Shown: piece after piece, positions 8,941-17,409 of the stretch
How positions within the stretch are numbered: position 1 is the first letter of the stretch
How the letters are laid out: each line of letters starts with the position of its first letter
NCBI RefSeq assembly: GCF_937973075.1
Contig: NZ_CALBWL010000061.1
Location: 27,709 to 91,708 of the forward strand
DNA from: an uncultured Campylobacter sp.
Lineage (GTDB): Bacteria > Campylobacterota > Campylobacteria > Campylobacterales > Campylobacteraceae
DNA length: 64,000 bases
Direction of reading: 5' to 3'
Notes under the pieces: model-generated
Database searches by the model: none
Told to the model about the DNA's origin: nothing
Seen by the model: only the letters and a program-made list of their open reading frames with translations
Translations under genes and position numbers: made by a program

Positions 8941-10208
8941 TGAAGGTAGCGATTTTAGGCGTCGGCACCGTAGGTAGCGAAGTTGCAAACATTTTGATCA
9001 AAAACAAAGATATCATCCTTGCGCGCGCAGGCGTTAGCATAGAGCCCGTAATCGGGCTCGTGCGCGATACGAGCAAAAAAAGGGGCGTGCAAATTCCGCT
9101 TAGCAGCGACGCACAAAGTATCATCGAGCGCGATGACATCGACGTTTTTGTAGAGCTTATGGGTGGGGTAGAAAAGCCCTACGAGATCGTAAGCGAAATT
9201 TTAAAGCGCAAAAAGGCGGTCGTTACAGCAAATAAGGCGCTTTTGGCTTATCATCGCTACAAGCTCCAGGCTTTGGCAGGCGATACGCCTTTTGGTTTTG
9301 AAGCGAGCGTAGCGGGCGGAATTCCGATTATCAAAACCCTGCGCGAGGGGCTAAGCGCCAATCGTATCGAAAAAATAATCGGCATCGTAAACGGCACGAG
9401 CAACTTTATCCTTACGAATATGATGCAAAAAAACGAGAAATTTGAAGACGCGCTAAAGAGAGCTCAAGAGCTCGGATACGCCGAAGCCGATCCAAGCTTT
9501 GACATCGGTGGGTTCGACGCAGCGCATAAGCTTTTGATCTTAGCTAGCATCGCATACGGCGTGCACGGCGACCCCGAAGATATCCTAATAGAGGGGATCG
9601 AGGAGATCACGCAGGAGGATATCTATTTTGCGCGCGAATTTGACTTCATAATCAAGCTGCTTGCGGTAGCCAAGCGCGCGTGCGACAACAAAGTCGAGCT
9701 GCGCGTCCATCCTGCGCTCATTTCAAAAGATCAAATGCTTTCAAAAGTAGACGGCGTGATGAACGGCGTGAGCATCTACGGAGACTGTGTCGGCGAGAGT
9801 ATGTATTACGGCCCCGGCGCGGGCGGAAGCGCTACGGCAAGTGCGGTTATAAGCGATCTTATCGACATCGCGCGCGATAATAAAAATCCAATGCTCGGCT
9901 ATAAAATTTTGCCGAGCGAAAATTTTATGCAAATTCTGCCGAGCGAGCAGATCCGCACGAAGTATTATTTCAGGCTGCGCGTGCGCGACGAGAAGGGCGT
10001 GCTGGCGAAGCTTACGAACATTATGAGCTTAAACGATCTTTCGATCGACAGCTTTTTGCAAAAGCCTAAGCTCAAAACGGACGAGGAGGTGACGCTGTTT
10101 TTCACGACGCATACGTGCTGCGAGAAAGATATCAAGCGCGCAATAAGCGTGATTAGCGGCGAAAATTTTATCACGCAAAAGCCTTTTATGATCAGGATCG
10201 AAAGCTAA
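8940..10208 (+). CDS. hom: Homoserine dehydrogenase
   Basis: Reduces aspartate semialdehyde to homoserine with NAD(P)H, at the branch to threonine and methionine. The N-terminal Rossmann motif is ILGVGTVGSEVANIL. ELMGGVEKPYEIV, VVTANKALLA and GFEASVAGGIPIIKTLREGL carry active-site residues, followed by GIVNGTSNFILTNM and YAEADPSFDIGGFDAAHKL. A C-terminal ACT domain from about residue 345 (YYFRLRVRDEKGVLAKLTNIM) suggests amino-acid feedback control. Length 422 residues is normal for the ACT-containing form. Confidence 0.96.
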   Translation: MKVAILGVGTVGSEVANILIKNKDIILARAGVSIEPVIGLVRDTSKKRGVQIPLSSDAQSIIERDDIDVFVELMGGVEKPYEIVSEILKRKKAVVTANKALLAYHRYKLQALAGDTPFGFEASVAGGIPIIKTLREGLSANRIEKIIGIVNGTSNFILTNMMQKNEKFEDALKRAQELGYAEADPSFDIGGFDAAHKLLILASIAYGVHGDPEDILIEGIEEITQEDIYFAREFDFIIKLLAVAKRACDNKVELRVHPALISKDQMLSKVDGVMNGVSIYGDCVGESMYYGPGAGGSATASAVISDLIDIARDNKNPMLGYKILPSENFMQILPSEQIRTKYYFRLRVRDEKGVLAKLTNIMSLNDLSIDSFLQKPKLKTDEEVTLFFTTHTCCEKDIKRAISVISGENFITQKPFMIRIES

Positions 10209-10209
10209 C

Positions 10210-10548
10210 TTGAGCTTAAAAGAATATCTTTTCGGCTTTGCTTGCGAGGACTGTGCGGCGGAATTTTTACGCGGCGAAGGGTTTGAAATTTTAAAGCGAA
10301 ATTTCCGCTGCCGCTTCGGCGAGATTGACATCGTCGCGCGCAAAGACGGGATTTTGCACTTCGTCGAGGTGAAGGCCACGAGCGGCGATTACGACGCCGC
10401 AGAGCGCGTGACGGGCGTCAAGATGGCTAAAATTTTAAAGGCGGCGGAATTTTATCTGATGAGCTGCGATACGGACGAGCCGTGGCAGATCGACGTCGTG
10501 GAAGTTTATCCAAAGCAGATAAAATTTATCGCCAACATATCTTTTTAA
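10210..10548 (+). CDS. UPF0102 (YraN) family putative nuclease
   Basis: 112 residues starting at TTG one base after the hom stop. The family signature FRCRFGEIDIVARKDGILHFVEVKAT is clear: the E-D and E-x-K residues form a PD-(D/E)XK-like Holliday-junction-resolvase fold. No function is established for the family. It is immediately upstream of the trxA promoter and is probably transcribed with hom. Confidence 0.88.
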   Translation: MSLKEYLFGFACEDCAAEFLRGEGFEILKRNFRCRFGEIDIVARKDGILHFVEVKATSGDYDAAERVTGVKMAKILKAAEFYLMSCDTDEPWQIDVVEVYPKQIKFIANISF

Positions 10549-10583
10549 ATTAGAATTTTTATTATTTATTTAAGATAATGAAC

Positions 10584-10589
10584 TATAAT
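10584..10589 (+). promoter_or_regulatory. -10 element (TATAAT) of trxA promoter
   Basis: TATAAT 30 bases before the trxA start, preceded by an A/T-rich periodic stretch (TTATTATTTATTTAAGATAA). AAGGAG at about 10608-10613 is the ribosome-binding site. Confidence 0.72.
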
Positions 10590-10618
10590 CCGCAGAATTT
10601 TAACACAAGGAGAACATT

Positions 10619-10933
10619 ATGGGGAAGTATATAGAGCTTACTTCGGAGAATTTCGACGTTACTAAAGAGGGTGTCGCGCTAGTCGATTTTTGGGCGCCTT
10701 GGTGCGGACCGTGCCGTATGATCGCCCCGATCATCGAGGAACTTGCGAACGATTACGACGGCAAGGCTAAAATTTGTAAAGTAAATACCGACGAAGCGCA
10801 GGATCTTGCGGTGCAGTTCGGCGTTCGCTCGATCCCAACGATACTATTTTTCAAAGATGGCGAGCTAAAAGCTCAGCTCATCGGCGCGCAATCCAAGCAG
10901 ATTATAGCCGACAAGCTAAACTCGCTTCTGTAA
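10619..10933 (+). CDS. trxA: Thioredoxin 1
   Basis: Cytosolic disulfide reductase of 104 residues. The active site WCGPC uses Cys29 and Cys32 within [13 protein letters not shown], and the cis-Pro lies in [13 protein letters not shown]. It has its own TATAAT promoter and a strong AAGGAG site, and ends in an intrinsic terminator. It is therefore a separately expressed unit next to its reductase trxB. Confidence 0.98.
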   Translation: MGKYIELTSENFDVTKEGVALVDFWAPWCGPCRMIAPIIEELANDYDGKAKICKVNTDEAQDLAVQFGVRSIPTILFFKDGELKAQLIGAQSKQIIADKLNSLL

Positions 10934-10939
10934 ATTTCA

Positions 10940-10962
10940 AAAGGGCGGCTTTCGCCCTTTCT
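10940..10962 (+). terminator. Intrinsic terminator after trxA
   Basis: Perfect 8-bp stem AAAGGGCG/CGCCCTTT with loop GCTTT, ending in a short pyrimidine run. It lies seven bases after the trxA stop. Confidence 0.8.
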
Positions 10963-11043
10963 CCTCTCACTCATCGTTTTATTAATTAAACTCGTAAATT
11001 TAACGCTCGCGGCTTTACTTAATAAAATAATTAAGGAGAAAAA

Positions 11044-11988
11044 ATGTTAGATTTAGCAATTATCGGCGGCGGTCCTGCGGGGCTAGCGGCGGGGCTTTAT
11101 GCTACAAGAGGCGGTTTAAAGGACGTCGTGATGTTTGAGATGGGGATGCCCGGCGGGCAGATCACCTCAAGCTCCGAGATGGAAAACTACCCGGGCGTCG
11201 CTGCGGTGACCGACGGGATGAGCTTTATGGCGCCTTGGCAGGAGCAGTGCTTTCGCTTCGGGCTGAAGCATGAGATGGTGCGCGTGCTGCGCGTTTTAAA
11301 AGATAGCGACGGAAATTTTACGATCTATCTTGAGGGCGATCAAACGCGTCGCACTCGCGCCGTTATCGTGGCTACCGGCTCTACTCCGCGCCGCGCGGGG
11401 ATCGAGGGCGAGGATGAGTTCTTCGGTCGCGGCGTTAGCACCTGCGCGACCTGCGACGGATTTTTTTACAAAGGCAAAGAGGTTGCCGTCCTCGGCGGCG
11501 GCGATACGGCGCTAGAGGAGGCGCTGTATCTAGCTAAAATTTGCTCTAAAGTCTATCTGATCCACCGCAGGGACGAGTTTCGCGCCGCGCCTTCGACCGT
11601 GCAAAAGGTGCGCGAAAGTGAAAATATCGAGCTCATCACAAACGCGCTCGTAGAGCAGATAAAAGGCGATGCAAGCGGCGTAACTGGCGTCGTAGTCAAG
11701 GATAAAACAAGCGGCGCCGCGCGCGAGCTGCAGCTGCCTGGGATCTTCGTATTTGTGGGGCTTGACGTACGAAACGAGGTGCTAAAAGACGAAAGCGGCA
11801 AGTTTATCTGCGACGTCACGCCGGGCGGACAGGTCGCGGTAAATTTAAAGATGCAAACAAGCGTACACGGGCTATTCGCGGCGGGCGATATGAGACAGGA
11901 TGCGCCTAAACAGGTCGTTTGCGCGGCAGGCGACGGCGCGGTTGCCGCACTTAGCGCGATTGCGTATCTGCAAGGACACGATAAATAA
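11044..11988 (+). CDS. trxB: Thioredoxin-disulfide reductase
   Basis: NADPH-dependent flavoenzyme that reduces TrxA. The FAD motif is [19 protein letters not shown]. The redox pair is in [14 protein letters not shown] (about 134-137), the NADPH motif is [18 protein letters not shown], and the C-terminal FAD motif is [27 protein letters not shown]. Length 314 residues is typical. AAGGAG lies just before the ATG. Confidence 0.97.
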   Translation: MLDLAIIGGGPAGLAAGLYATRGGLKDVVMFEMGMPGGQITSSSEMENYPGVAAVTDGMSFMAPWQEQCFRFGLKHEMVRVLRVLKDSDGNFTIYLEGDQTRRTRAVIVATGSTPRRAGIEGEDEFFGRGVSTCATCDGFFYKGKEVAVLGGGDTALEEALYLAKICSKVYLIHRRDEFRAAPSTVQKVRESENIELITNALVEQIKGDASGVTGVVVKDKTSGAARELQLPGIFVFVGLDVRNEVLKDESGKFICDVTPGGQVAVNLKMQTSVHGLFAAGDMRQDAPKQVVCAAGDGAVAALSAIAYLQGHDK

Positions 11989-12090
11989 ACCTATCTTCGG
12001 AGCAAAATTTCACGGCGCGGCGGGCAAAACTGCTTCCGCCGCGCTTTAAATTTAAAACTTCACATAAAATTTTGAATGAAATTTTGATAT

Positions 12091-12132
12091 AAAAAAGCGG
12101 CTAAATTTTAAAATTTCATAAAATTTAGCCGC
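12091..12132 (-). terminator. Intrinsic terminator for the minus-strand lipoprotein gene
   Basis: A perfect 14-bp inverted repeat (GCGGCTAAATTTTA / TAAAATTTAGCCGC, loop of 8) followed on the minus strand by six T residues. Both arms contain AAATTT. It lies 13 bases after the end of the decayed gene at 12145-12872. Confidence 0.75.
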
Positions 12133-12144
12133 GAGATGAGGCGC

Positions 12145-12872
12145 TTATTGCCTTTCGTAGAAGCCTGCTATGACATCTTTTGACTTCATTTTATTCACGG
12201 GATCTTCTTTGCCATTCGTGATAAGTTTAAATTTATCAGACAGATTTACGCTTTTACCCTCATTTACGATAAAATTTAGCTCGATAGCAAGCTTTGATGA
12301 TCCGCCTTCTTTATGTCCGAAGCTCGCGTCCAATTGTTCTGCGGTTATTTGCGAGTAATAAATGGCTGCTTTTAAGCGCTCCATAATAGAGTCTATGTAG
12401 ATTTCTGTGTTGCTCTCTTTTAGTATCTCCCCTTTTAATTTGTCGTCACAATCGACCGACTTCCATTTCTCCTCAAAAATTCTATTTTGCCTTTGGTTTT
12501 TAAGCGCTTCTTGAAATTTAGCTTCGTTTAATTTGCAGTGTTCTTTTGCCAGCTTAAGCAAACCCTGCGCGTCGTAAGCCTTACCCTAATAAAAAGTCAT
12601 AACCCTTTTTAAAGACGAGTCCAACATCTCTTGTTTATATGATTTAAGCCTCTGCTCTACATCCACGTCGCAGACCATCTTAACCGTTTTTAATCCGCTA
12701 TTTTCCTCTTTACTCCACGTGATATTTTTGCAGATTTTCGAACCTCGATCGCCGTACCGATACTCATAGATTCAAAATCTGGCAGAGTGTAGTTTTTCAC
12801 AAGTCCCACATCGTCATCGCCGCATCCTGCAAAAATAAATGCCGCAAGTGCAGCGCCTAATGCGTATTTCAT
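12145..12872 (-). pseudogene. Decayed lipoprotein gene (one frameshift, one in-frame stop)
   Basis: The 5' part (from 12872) encodes a signal peptide with lipobox, MKYALGAALAAFIFAGC, then GDDDVGLVKNYTLPDFESMSIGTAIEVRK, with GAAGGAG upstream of the ATG. The frame is lost at a T4 run (12735-12738). Adding one base restores ICKNITWSKEENSGLKTVKMVCDVD and continues in frame to KRVMTFY. There a TAG (12586-12588) stops it, after which GKAYDAQGLLKLAKEHCKLNEAKF continues to the end. Without those two lesions it is one lipoprotein of about 240 residues. A recent loss or sequencing errors are both possible. The function of the intact protein is unknown. Confidence 0.75.
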
Positions 12873-13022
12873 ACTCGCTCCTTCAAGAAAAGTTAACGAG
12901 CAATGCTACCCATCTCTGTTTAATAACGGATAAATTTAGAGCCGAAATTTGAGATAAATTCGTGAAGCACGTGGTTAAAAGCGTGAAAGATAAAATTTAA
13001 AGATGGAATTTTTAAAAGAATT

Positions 13023-13120
13023 CGGCGAGAGAGGGAGGGAATCGAACCCCCCGGAAAACGGTCAACCGCCCTCCTATCGGATTTGAAGTCCGCAGACGCC
13101 ACCAGGTCGCCATCCTCTCC
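13023..13120 (-). tRNA. selC: tRNA-Sec (anticodon TCA)
   Basis: On the minus strand the sequence starts GGAGAGGATGG and has anticodon arm CGGA-CTTCAAA-TCCG, so the anticodon is TCA. A long variable arm and the T arm GGGGG-TTCGATT-CCCTC follow. About 95 nucleotides, the long variable arm and CTTCAAA are diagnostic of bacterial selenocysteine tRNA. The 3' acceptor strand (CCTCTCTC then GCCG) pairs imperfectly with GGAGAGGA and ends CCG rather than CCA, so the exact ends are uncertain. Presence implies selenoprotein synthesis, most likely formate dehydrogenase encoded elsewhere. Confidence 0.88.
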
Positions 13121-13148
13121 AAATGCGGGAATTATAGCAAGATAAAAT

Positions 13149-15896
13149 TTATTTAGCTTTAAAGAGGCTAAATTTTAAGCCCTTTCGGCTCATTATTAGC
13201 GACGGCAGGATTATGAGCGCGCCCAAAAGCAGCAGGCTCATCACCAGACATATCAGCAGGCCGAAGTAGATCGTAGGCCAGAAATTACTCATCATCATCA
13301 CGCTAAAGCCCAAAATGATCGCAAACGACGTATAATACATCGCGTATCCGATGCTTGCGTGGCTCGCTCGGATCGCCGCAGCCTCGTCGCCCAGGCGCGC
13401 AAACTCCCGCTTGTAGCGGTAGATGTAGTGGATGACGTCGTCAACGCCGATACCGATGCTAATCGCCGCTATCGTGATGCTCATAATATCTAGTGGAATG
13501 CCCGCAACCCCCATAATGCCGAAGCAGGCGCAAAGCGGGATCAAATTTACGACGATCGCGATAAGAGCGTATGAAAACGAGCGAAAGATGATCACGAAAA
13601 GCACGAAAAGCACGAGCACGGTAATACCCAGAGTGCCTATCTGCGAGCTCATCAGGCTTTGAAGCATATTGTTATAAAGCACCATTATGCCGCTAATCTG
13701 CACCGTGACGTTATCATTGGCGAGCAGGGAGTTCAGATCGCGCTTAAGATCGGCTAGGAATTGCGCTCTGCGAAGATTCGGATCGCTATCTATCGTGCGG
13801 ATGCTAAAGTGCGCCTCGTTTGCCTCAATATTTACAAAGGGCGAAAGCACCAATTCGCGGTAGTTTGCGGGCATTTCAGAGTAGATCAAAGCAAGGCTTA
13901 GATCGTCCAGATCGCGCCCCTGATTAATCTGCTTGCCGAGCTTTAAAAGCGATGCGAGCGAGCTTACGTTGCCGATAAACTCATGCCCCGTGACGTTTTT
14001 ATCCTTCAAAAAATCATCTATTTTGCCGATGATACGCATCTTTTCGGAGGTGAACCAATACTGCGGCTTGTTTTCGTTGGCGGCGTATTCGGCTTCGAAA
14101 TCGCCAAAATCGTCGCTCGCGGTGGAATTCTGCTCTAAATTTGCGGCGTGGGTTTGATCCGAATTTGCGGCGTCGCTTGGTTGTGTTGCCGCAGCGGAGT
14201 TTTGCTCGGAAAAATTTTGATCATTGAAATTTTGCGCGATAGAATTTTGCTGAGTAGAATTTGCAACAAAATTTTGTCCTGTGGGATTGGAATTTTCGCC
14301 ACTCTTAGAATTTGCGCTGCCGCTTGCGGAATTTTCGCTCTCGCTAGCGGGATCTGCGCTGCTCGCGCTTTTAAATTTAACGACGATATCAAGCGGGATC
14401 GTTCCGCCGAGATTTGTATCGATGACCTCCATACCTGCGCGGATGTCGGTGCTTTTTTTGAAGTAGCCGATGAAGCTATTTTCGACGCGCAGCTGCGAGA
14501 TACCGTACAGCCCAAAGATCACCGCCGCAGCGCACACTCCATAGACCGCGCCTCTGCTACGCAGCGCCGTTTCGGCGCACCAAAGCGTAAATTTAAAGTG
14601 CTGCTCGAAGCTGCGGTTATTGTGCGTGCGCGGCAGAAGCGACATAACCGCGCCGAATACTCCAAACGCCGTAACTAGCGAGATACTGATGCCTACGCTC
14701 ATCATAATTCCCAGAGAAATTACGGGTTTTATATCGCAAAAAATTAGCGACATAAAGCCGATAACGGTCGTAAAGATCGCGAAAAAGCAGGGTCTTGCGC
14801 GTTCGCGAAGCACTGCGTAAACGAGCTGGCGCTGCGAAAATGCGTGAAAGCGCGCGCTAAACTCGCGGTAGGCGACGATTAGGTGGATACAGACCGAAAC
14901 CGTGATGATGAGCTGAAGCGCTATAAAATTTGAGCTAATCACCGTGACCTCAAAGCTCAAAAAGCCGAATAATCCCGCTGCGAGCACGACCGAATACGCG
15001 CAGATGATAAGCGGCAGTAGGATAAATTTGGCCTGTCTAAAAAAGAGCCAAAAGCAAGCTAGCAGAAGCACCAAAGCGCCGAGTCCGTAGGTCGCCAGAT
15101 CCGAGCGGACGTAGCCTACCATATCGTCTGCGATCATATTCAGTCCGCCTAGAAACAATCGGTCGCCCGCGAATTCCTTCTCAAAGCCCGCGATCAGCGC
15201 GCGCAAAGCCATGATATCGCGGTGATCCTTTTCGCGTAGTTCGTCGCGGTAGGATTTAAAATTTTGCTCCGCAACTTTAAGCGTGTCTTTGAGCTCTGAA
15301 ATTTGAGCCCCCGAGCGGTTGCCCTCGTGCTCCGCTTGCTCTAGAGCGCTTTTAGCTCCGTCTCTTAGGCGCAAAAGCTCCTCGTAGCGGGTCTGCGGTT
15401 TTAAATTTATCAAAATTGCGGTAGTGCGAAAATCGGCGCTTACTAAATTTGACGCGTAAAAGGGGCTCGTGGCAAACTCGCGTCTAGCCGCAGTTAAATT
15501 TACGTCCGCGTCGGTAAGAGTGGGTATGTGCTTAAGCAGCTCGCTCATGCCGCCACCTTTGTTTAGCAAAAGCGGTACGTTCGTGATGTCCGTGACGCTA
15601 GCGACGAAATCAAGCTTGGAAAAAGCCGCGTCCATCTGCGCTATTTTGCGGATCGTCTCGGGCGCTAAAAGATCGCCAGCGGGAGTGTATGCAAGCACCA
15701 AGAAATTTGGCGTTTCGTAGCGTTTAGATACTTCGCGCCAAATTTGAAGGTCTTTGTCATTGTCTAGTAGAAGCGTCTGGCTTGAAGCGTCGATCTCAAG
15801 CTTTGTGGAGTAATATCCGAAAAACAGCGCCAGCGCCGTAAAAAGCGCAAGCGTGATTTTCGGAAACGCGACGATTAAGCGAAAAATTTTTTTCAA
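13149..15896 (-). CDS. MMPL/RND-family membrane transporter (HpnN-like), mla-linked
   Basis: 915 residues from a TTG start (MKKIFRLIVAFPKITLALFTALALFFGYY). It has two repeats of the RND half-unit: TM1, a large periplasmic loop, and a six-helix bundle around residues 260-470; then a second loop, and a bundle from about 745 to the end including SITIAAISIGIGVDDVIHYIYRYKRE. The second loop carries a Ser/Asn/Ala/Gln-rich insertion (about residues 505-605), absent from the rest of the fold. The gene follows mlaA and mlaC, so it probably moves lipids between the membranes in place of, or with, an MCE-type transporter. Function inferred from context. Confidence 0.85.
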   Translation of the reverse strand: MKKIFRLIVAFPKITLALFTALALFFGYYSTKLEIDASSQTLLLDNDKDLQIWREVSKRYETPNFLVLAYTPAGDLLAPETIRKIAQMDAAFSKLDFVASVTDITNVPLLLNKGGGMSELLKHIPTLTDADVNLTAARREFATSPFYASNLVSADFRTTAILINLKPQTRYEELLRLRDGAKSALEQAEHEGNRSGAQISELKDTLKVAEQNFKSYRDELREKDHRDIMALRALIAGFEKEFAGDRLFLGGLNMIADDMVGYVRSDLATYGLGALVLLLACFWLFFRQAKFILLPLIICAYSVVLAAGLFGFLSFEVTVISSNFIALQLIITVSVCIHLIVAYREFSARFHAFSQRQLVYAVLRERARPCFFAIFTTVIGFMSLIFCDIKPVISLGIMMSVGISISLVTAFGVFGAVMSLLPRTHNNRSFEQHFKFTLWCAETALRSRGAVYGVCAAAVIFGLYGISQLRVENSFIGYFKKSTDIRAGMEVIDTNLGGTIPLDIVVKFKSASSADPASESENSASGSANSKSGENSNPTGQNFVANSTQQNSIAQNFNDQNFSEQNSAAATQPSDAANSDQTHAANLEQNSTASDDFGDFEAEYAANENKPQYWFTSEKMRIIGKIDDFLKDKNVTGHEFIGNVSSLASLLKLGKQINQGRDLDDLSLALIYSEMPANYRELVLSPFVNIEANEAHFSIRTIDSDPNLRRAQFLADLKRDLNSLLANDNVTVQISGIMVLYNNMLQSLMSSQIGTLGITVLVLFVLFVIIFRSFSYALIAIVVNLIPLCACFGIMGVAGIPLDIMSITIAAISIGIGVDDVIHYIYRYKREFARLGDEAAAIRASHASIGYAMYYTSFAIILGFSVMMMSNFWPTIYFGLLICLVMSLLLLGALIILPSLIMSRKGLKFSLFKAK

Positions 15897-15919
15897 ATAC
15901 CGCTCTTTTAGGCGCGCTG

Positions 15920-16504
15920 CTATTCGCCGCTATTGATGACGGTGGAATTTAGCCGCTTTATAAGCTCGTCAAAGCCCAAGCTTTGCGTTACGTCGCCTAG
16001 CTGCGAGCGGTAGGTCTGAATGAGGCTGACGCCCACGATATCGACGTCGTAGATGCGCCAATCAGAGCCGGTAGGATAAAATTTAAAATCTATGTCGTAG
16101 TTTTTCTGCTCGCCGATGACCTGCGTTTTCAGCACGCGGCGCTTATCGCTCGGGCTTTGTTTACTTAGCACCTTCATATCTTGATCGGTATAAAGCGAAA
16201 GCTTTTCGATAAAGGAGCGCTTTAGATGCGCCTCGAAGGCCTTATCAAATTCTGCGATCTGCGCCGGGCTAAGGCTAGCGTAATGCTTCGCAAGGGAGAG
16301 CTTTGCCATCATTTTATAATCAAAATAGCCGTCAAAAAGTGCAAAAATTTTTGCGGGCTTTGCGTCTTTTGGAGTACTGCTTCGCATAATATTTACGGCC
16401 TCGGCAACCTTTTGGCTCATCACCGGCTCGATATCCGCATCGCTAATAGCGTGCGCCGAAATCAAAAGCGCTCCGCAAAGCGCTAGAACTTTTAAAATTT
16501 TCAT
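15920..16504 (-). CDS. mlaC: MlaC/Ttg2D-family periplasmic phospholipid-binding protein
   Basis: 194 residues with signal peptide MKILKVLALCGALLISAHA. The MlaC pattern is present: an N-terminal helical region (AVNIMRSS...ALFDGYFDYKMMAKLSLAKHYASLSPAQIAEFDKAFEAHLKRSFIEKLSLY), then the beta-sheet part ending DWRIYDVDIVGVSLIQTYRSQLGDV. MlaC ferries phospholipid across the periplasm. It lies two bases after mlaA with its own site (AAGGAAT), and 23 bases before the MMPL gene. Confidence 0.9.
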   Translation of the reverse strand: MKILKVLALCGALLISAHAISDADIEPVMSQKVAEAVNIMRSSTPKDAKPAKIFALFDGYFDYKMMAKLSLAKHYASLSPAQIAEFDKAFEAHLKRSFIEKLSLYTDQDMKVLSKQSPSDKRRVLKTQVIGEQKNYDIDFKFYPTGSDWRIYDVDIVGVSLIQTYRSQLGDVTQSLGFDELIKRLNSTVINSGE

Positions 16505-16506
16505 TT

Positions 16507-17226
16507 TTATTCCTTTATTAATTTCTCGCGATTTTGCTCGTAAGCATCGCGCAAAAACGGATATAGATCCACTGCATCTTTGGTCATTTTTTCATAAAAT
16601 TTCGGATCGCGCGAGTAGTCGTTAAATATTCTAAATCCATTGACGGAGTTTCGCACCGTGCCATCTTTAATATAATTTATCGGGTTTGAAAAATAATCTC
16701 CGACAAGTCCTGCTGTATCGCGGAGATTGCTCTGCCCCAAAATCGGCCAGACGATGTGCGGACCTGCCGGCACACCCCAGTATCCTAGCGTCTGCCCGAA
16801 ATCCTCGTCGTGGCGCGGAATTCCGTAGTATTTGCCCGCCATATCGTTAAGCCCGCCGAAGCCCACAGTCGAGTTGATCAAAAACCGCTTCGTCTCGTCC
16901 CAAGAATTTTCAAATTTACCCTGCAATAGGTTGTTTACGAGCCTCATCGGATATAAAATATTATAGAAAAAATTTGAAAACGCGCCCTGGATCGGATCGG
17001 GCATTACGTAATCGTAGCCGCTGGCTACGGGGGTTAATATGTATGAGTAAAATACGTCGTTAAAGCTCGTCATAACGCGGTTATAGCCGCTAAGCGGATC
17101 GAAAACCTCGCGCTTGGCAAACTCCTCGTCAAAACCATCTGTATCGCCAGGCGCTATGTCTTGCTTTTGCGAGCAACCGCAAAGTGCCAATGCCGCGGCT
17201 AAGAATAGAATTTTTATAAATTTCAA
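16507..17226 (-). CDS. mlaA: MlaA/VacJ-family outer-membrane lipoprotein
   Basis: 239 residues. The start is TTG at 17226 (MKFIKILFLAAALALCGC), with AAGAAGGG upstream; a further upstream in-frame TTG at 17250 would spoil the signal peptide. The lipobox is ALCGC. The VacJ core follows: DPLSGYNRVMTSFNDVFYSYILTPVASGYDYVMP, NNLLQGKFENSWDETKRFLINSTVGFGGLNDMA, EDFGQTLGYWGVPAGPHIVWPILGQSNLRD. MlaA extracts mislocalised phospholipids from the outer leaflet and passes them to MlaC, encoded next. First gene of the operon, behind a canonical promoter. Confidence 0.94.
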   Translation of the reverse strand: MKFIKILFLAAALALCGCSQKQDIAPGDTDGFDEEFAKREVFDPLSGYNRVMTSFNDVFYSYILTPVASGYDYVMPDPIQGAFSNFFYNILYPMRLVNNLLQGKFENSWDETKRFLINSTVGFGGLNDMAGKYYGIPRHDEDFGQTLGYWGVPAGPHIVWPILGQSNLRDTAGLVGDYFSNPINYIKDGTVRNSVNGFRIFNDYSRDPKFYEKMTKDAVDLYPFLRDAYEQNREKLIKE

Positions 17227-17257
17227 ATGCGACCCTTCTTTATAAATCAAAGTGGCG

Positions 17258-17286
17258 ATTTTACAAATTTAAAGAAATTTTGTCAA
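17258..17286 (-). promoter_or_regulatory. Promoter of mlaA-mlaC-MMPL operon
   Basis: On the minus strand TTGACA (17286-17281), a 17-base spacer and TAAAAT (17263-17258) make a near-perfect sigma-70 promoter. Campylobacter promoters often lack a -35 box, so the canonical one is notable. The start codon follows about 32 bases after the -10. Confidence 0.75.
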
Positions 17287-17353
17287 TAAGGGTAAAATTT
17301 CGTATAGAATTTTCCTCTTTATATCGCAGAATAAAGCCCGTAGCTGTTTAAGA

Positions 17354-17373
17354 AATATATCAGAGGATATATT
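17354..17373. promoter_or_regulatory. Perfect palindrome, candidate ModE operator
   Basis: AATATATC-AGAG-GATATATT is a perfect 8-bp inverted repeat with a 4-base centre. It abuts the likely -10 TATAAAAT (17373-17380) of modE. ModE sites in other bacteria are also AT-rich palindromes with TATAT-like half-sites. Autoregulation by ModE is inferred. Confidence 0.55.
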
Positions 17374-17409
17374 ATAAAATCACGCGAAAGTAAATAAGAA
17401 AGGATGAAA

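Noticed and set aside
12586..12588. TAG in the lipoprotein gene as a programmed readthrough
   Set aside because: The gene also has a frameshift upstream, so decay or sequencing error is simpler.
14148..14678. 176-residue plus-strand frame opposite the MMPL insertion
   Set aside because: Lies opposite conserved transporter sequence and has no start signal or domain.
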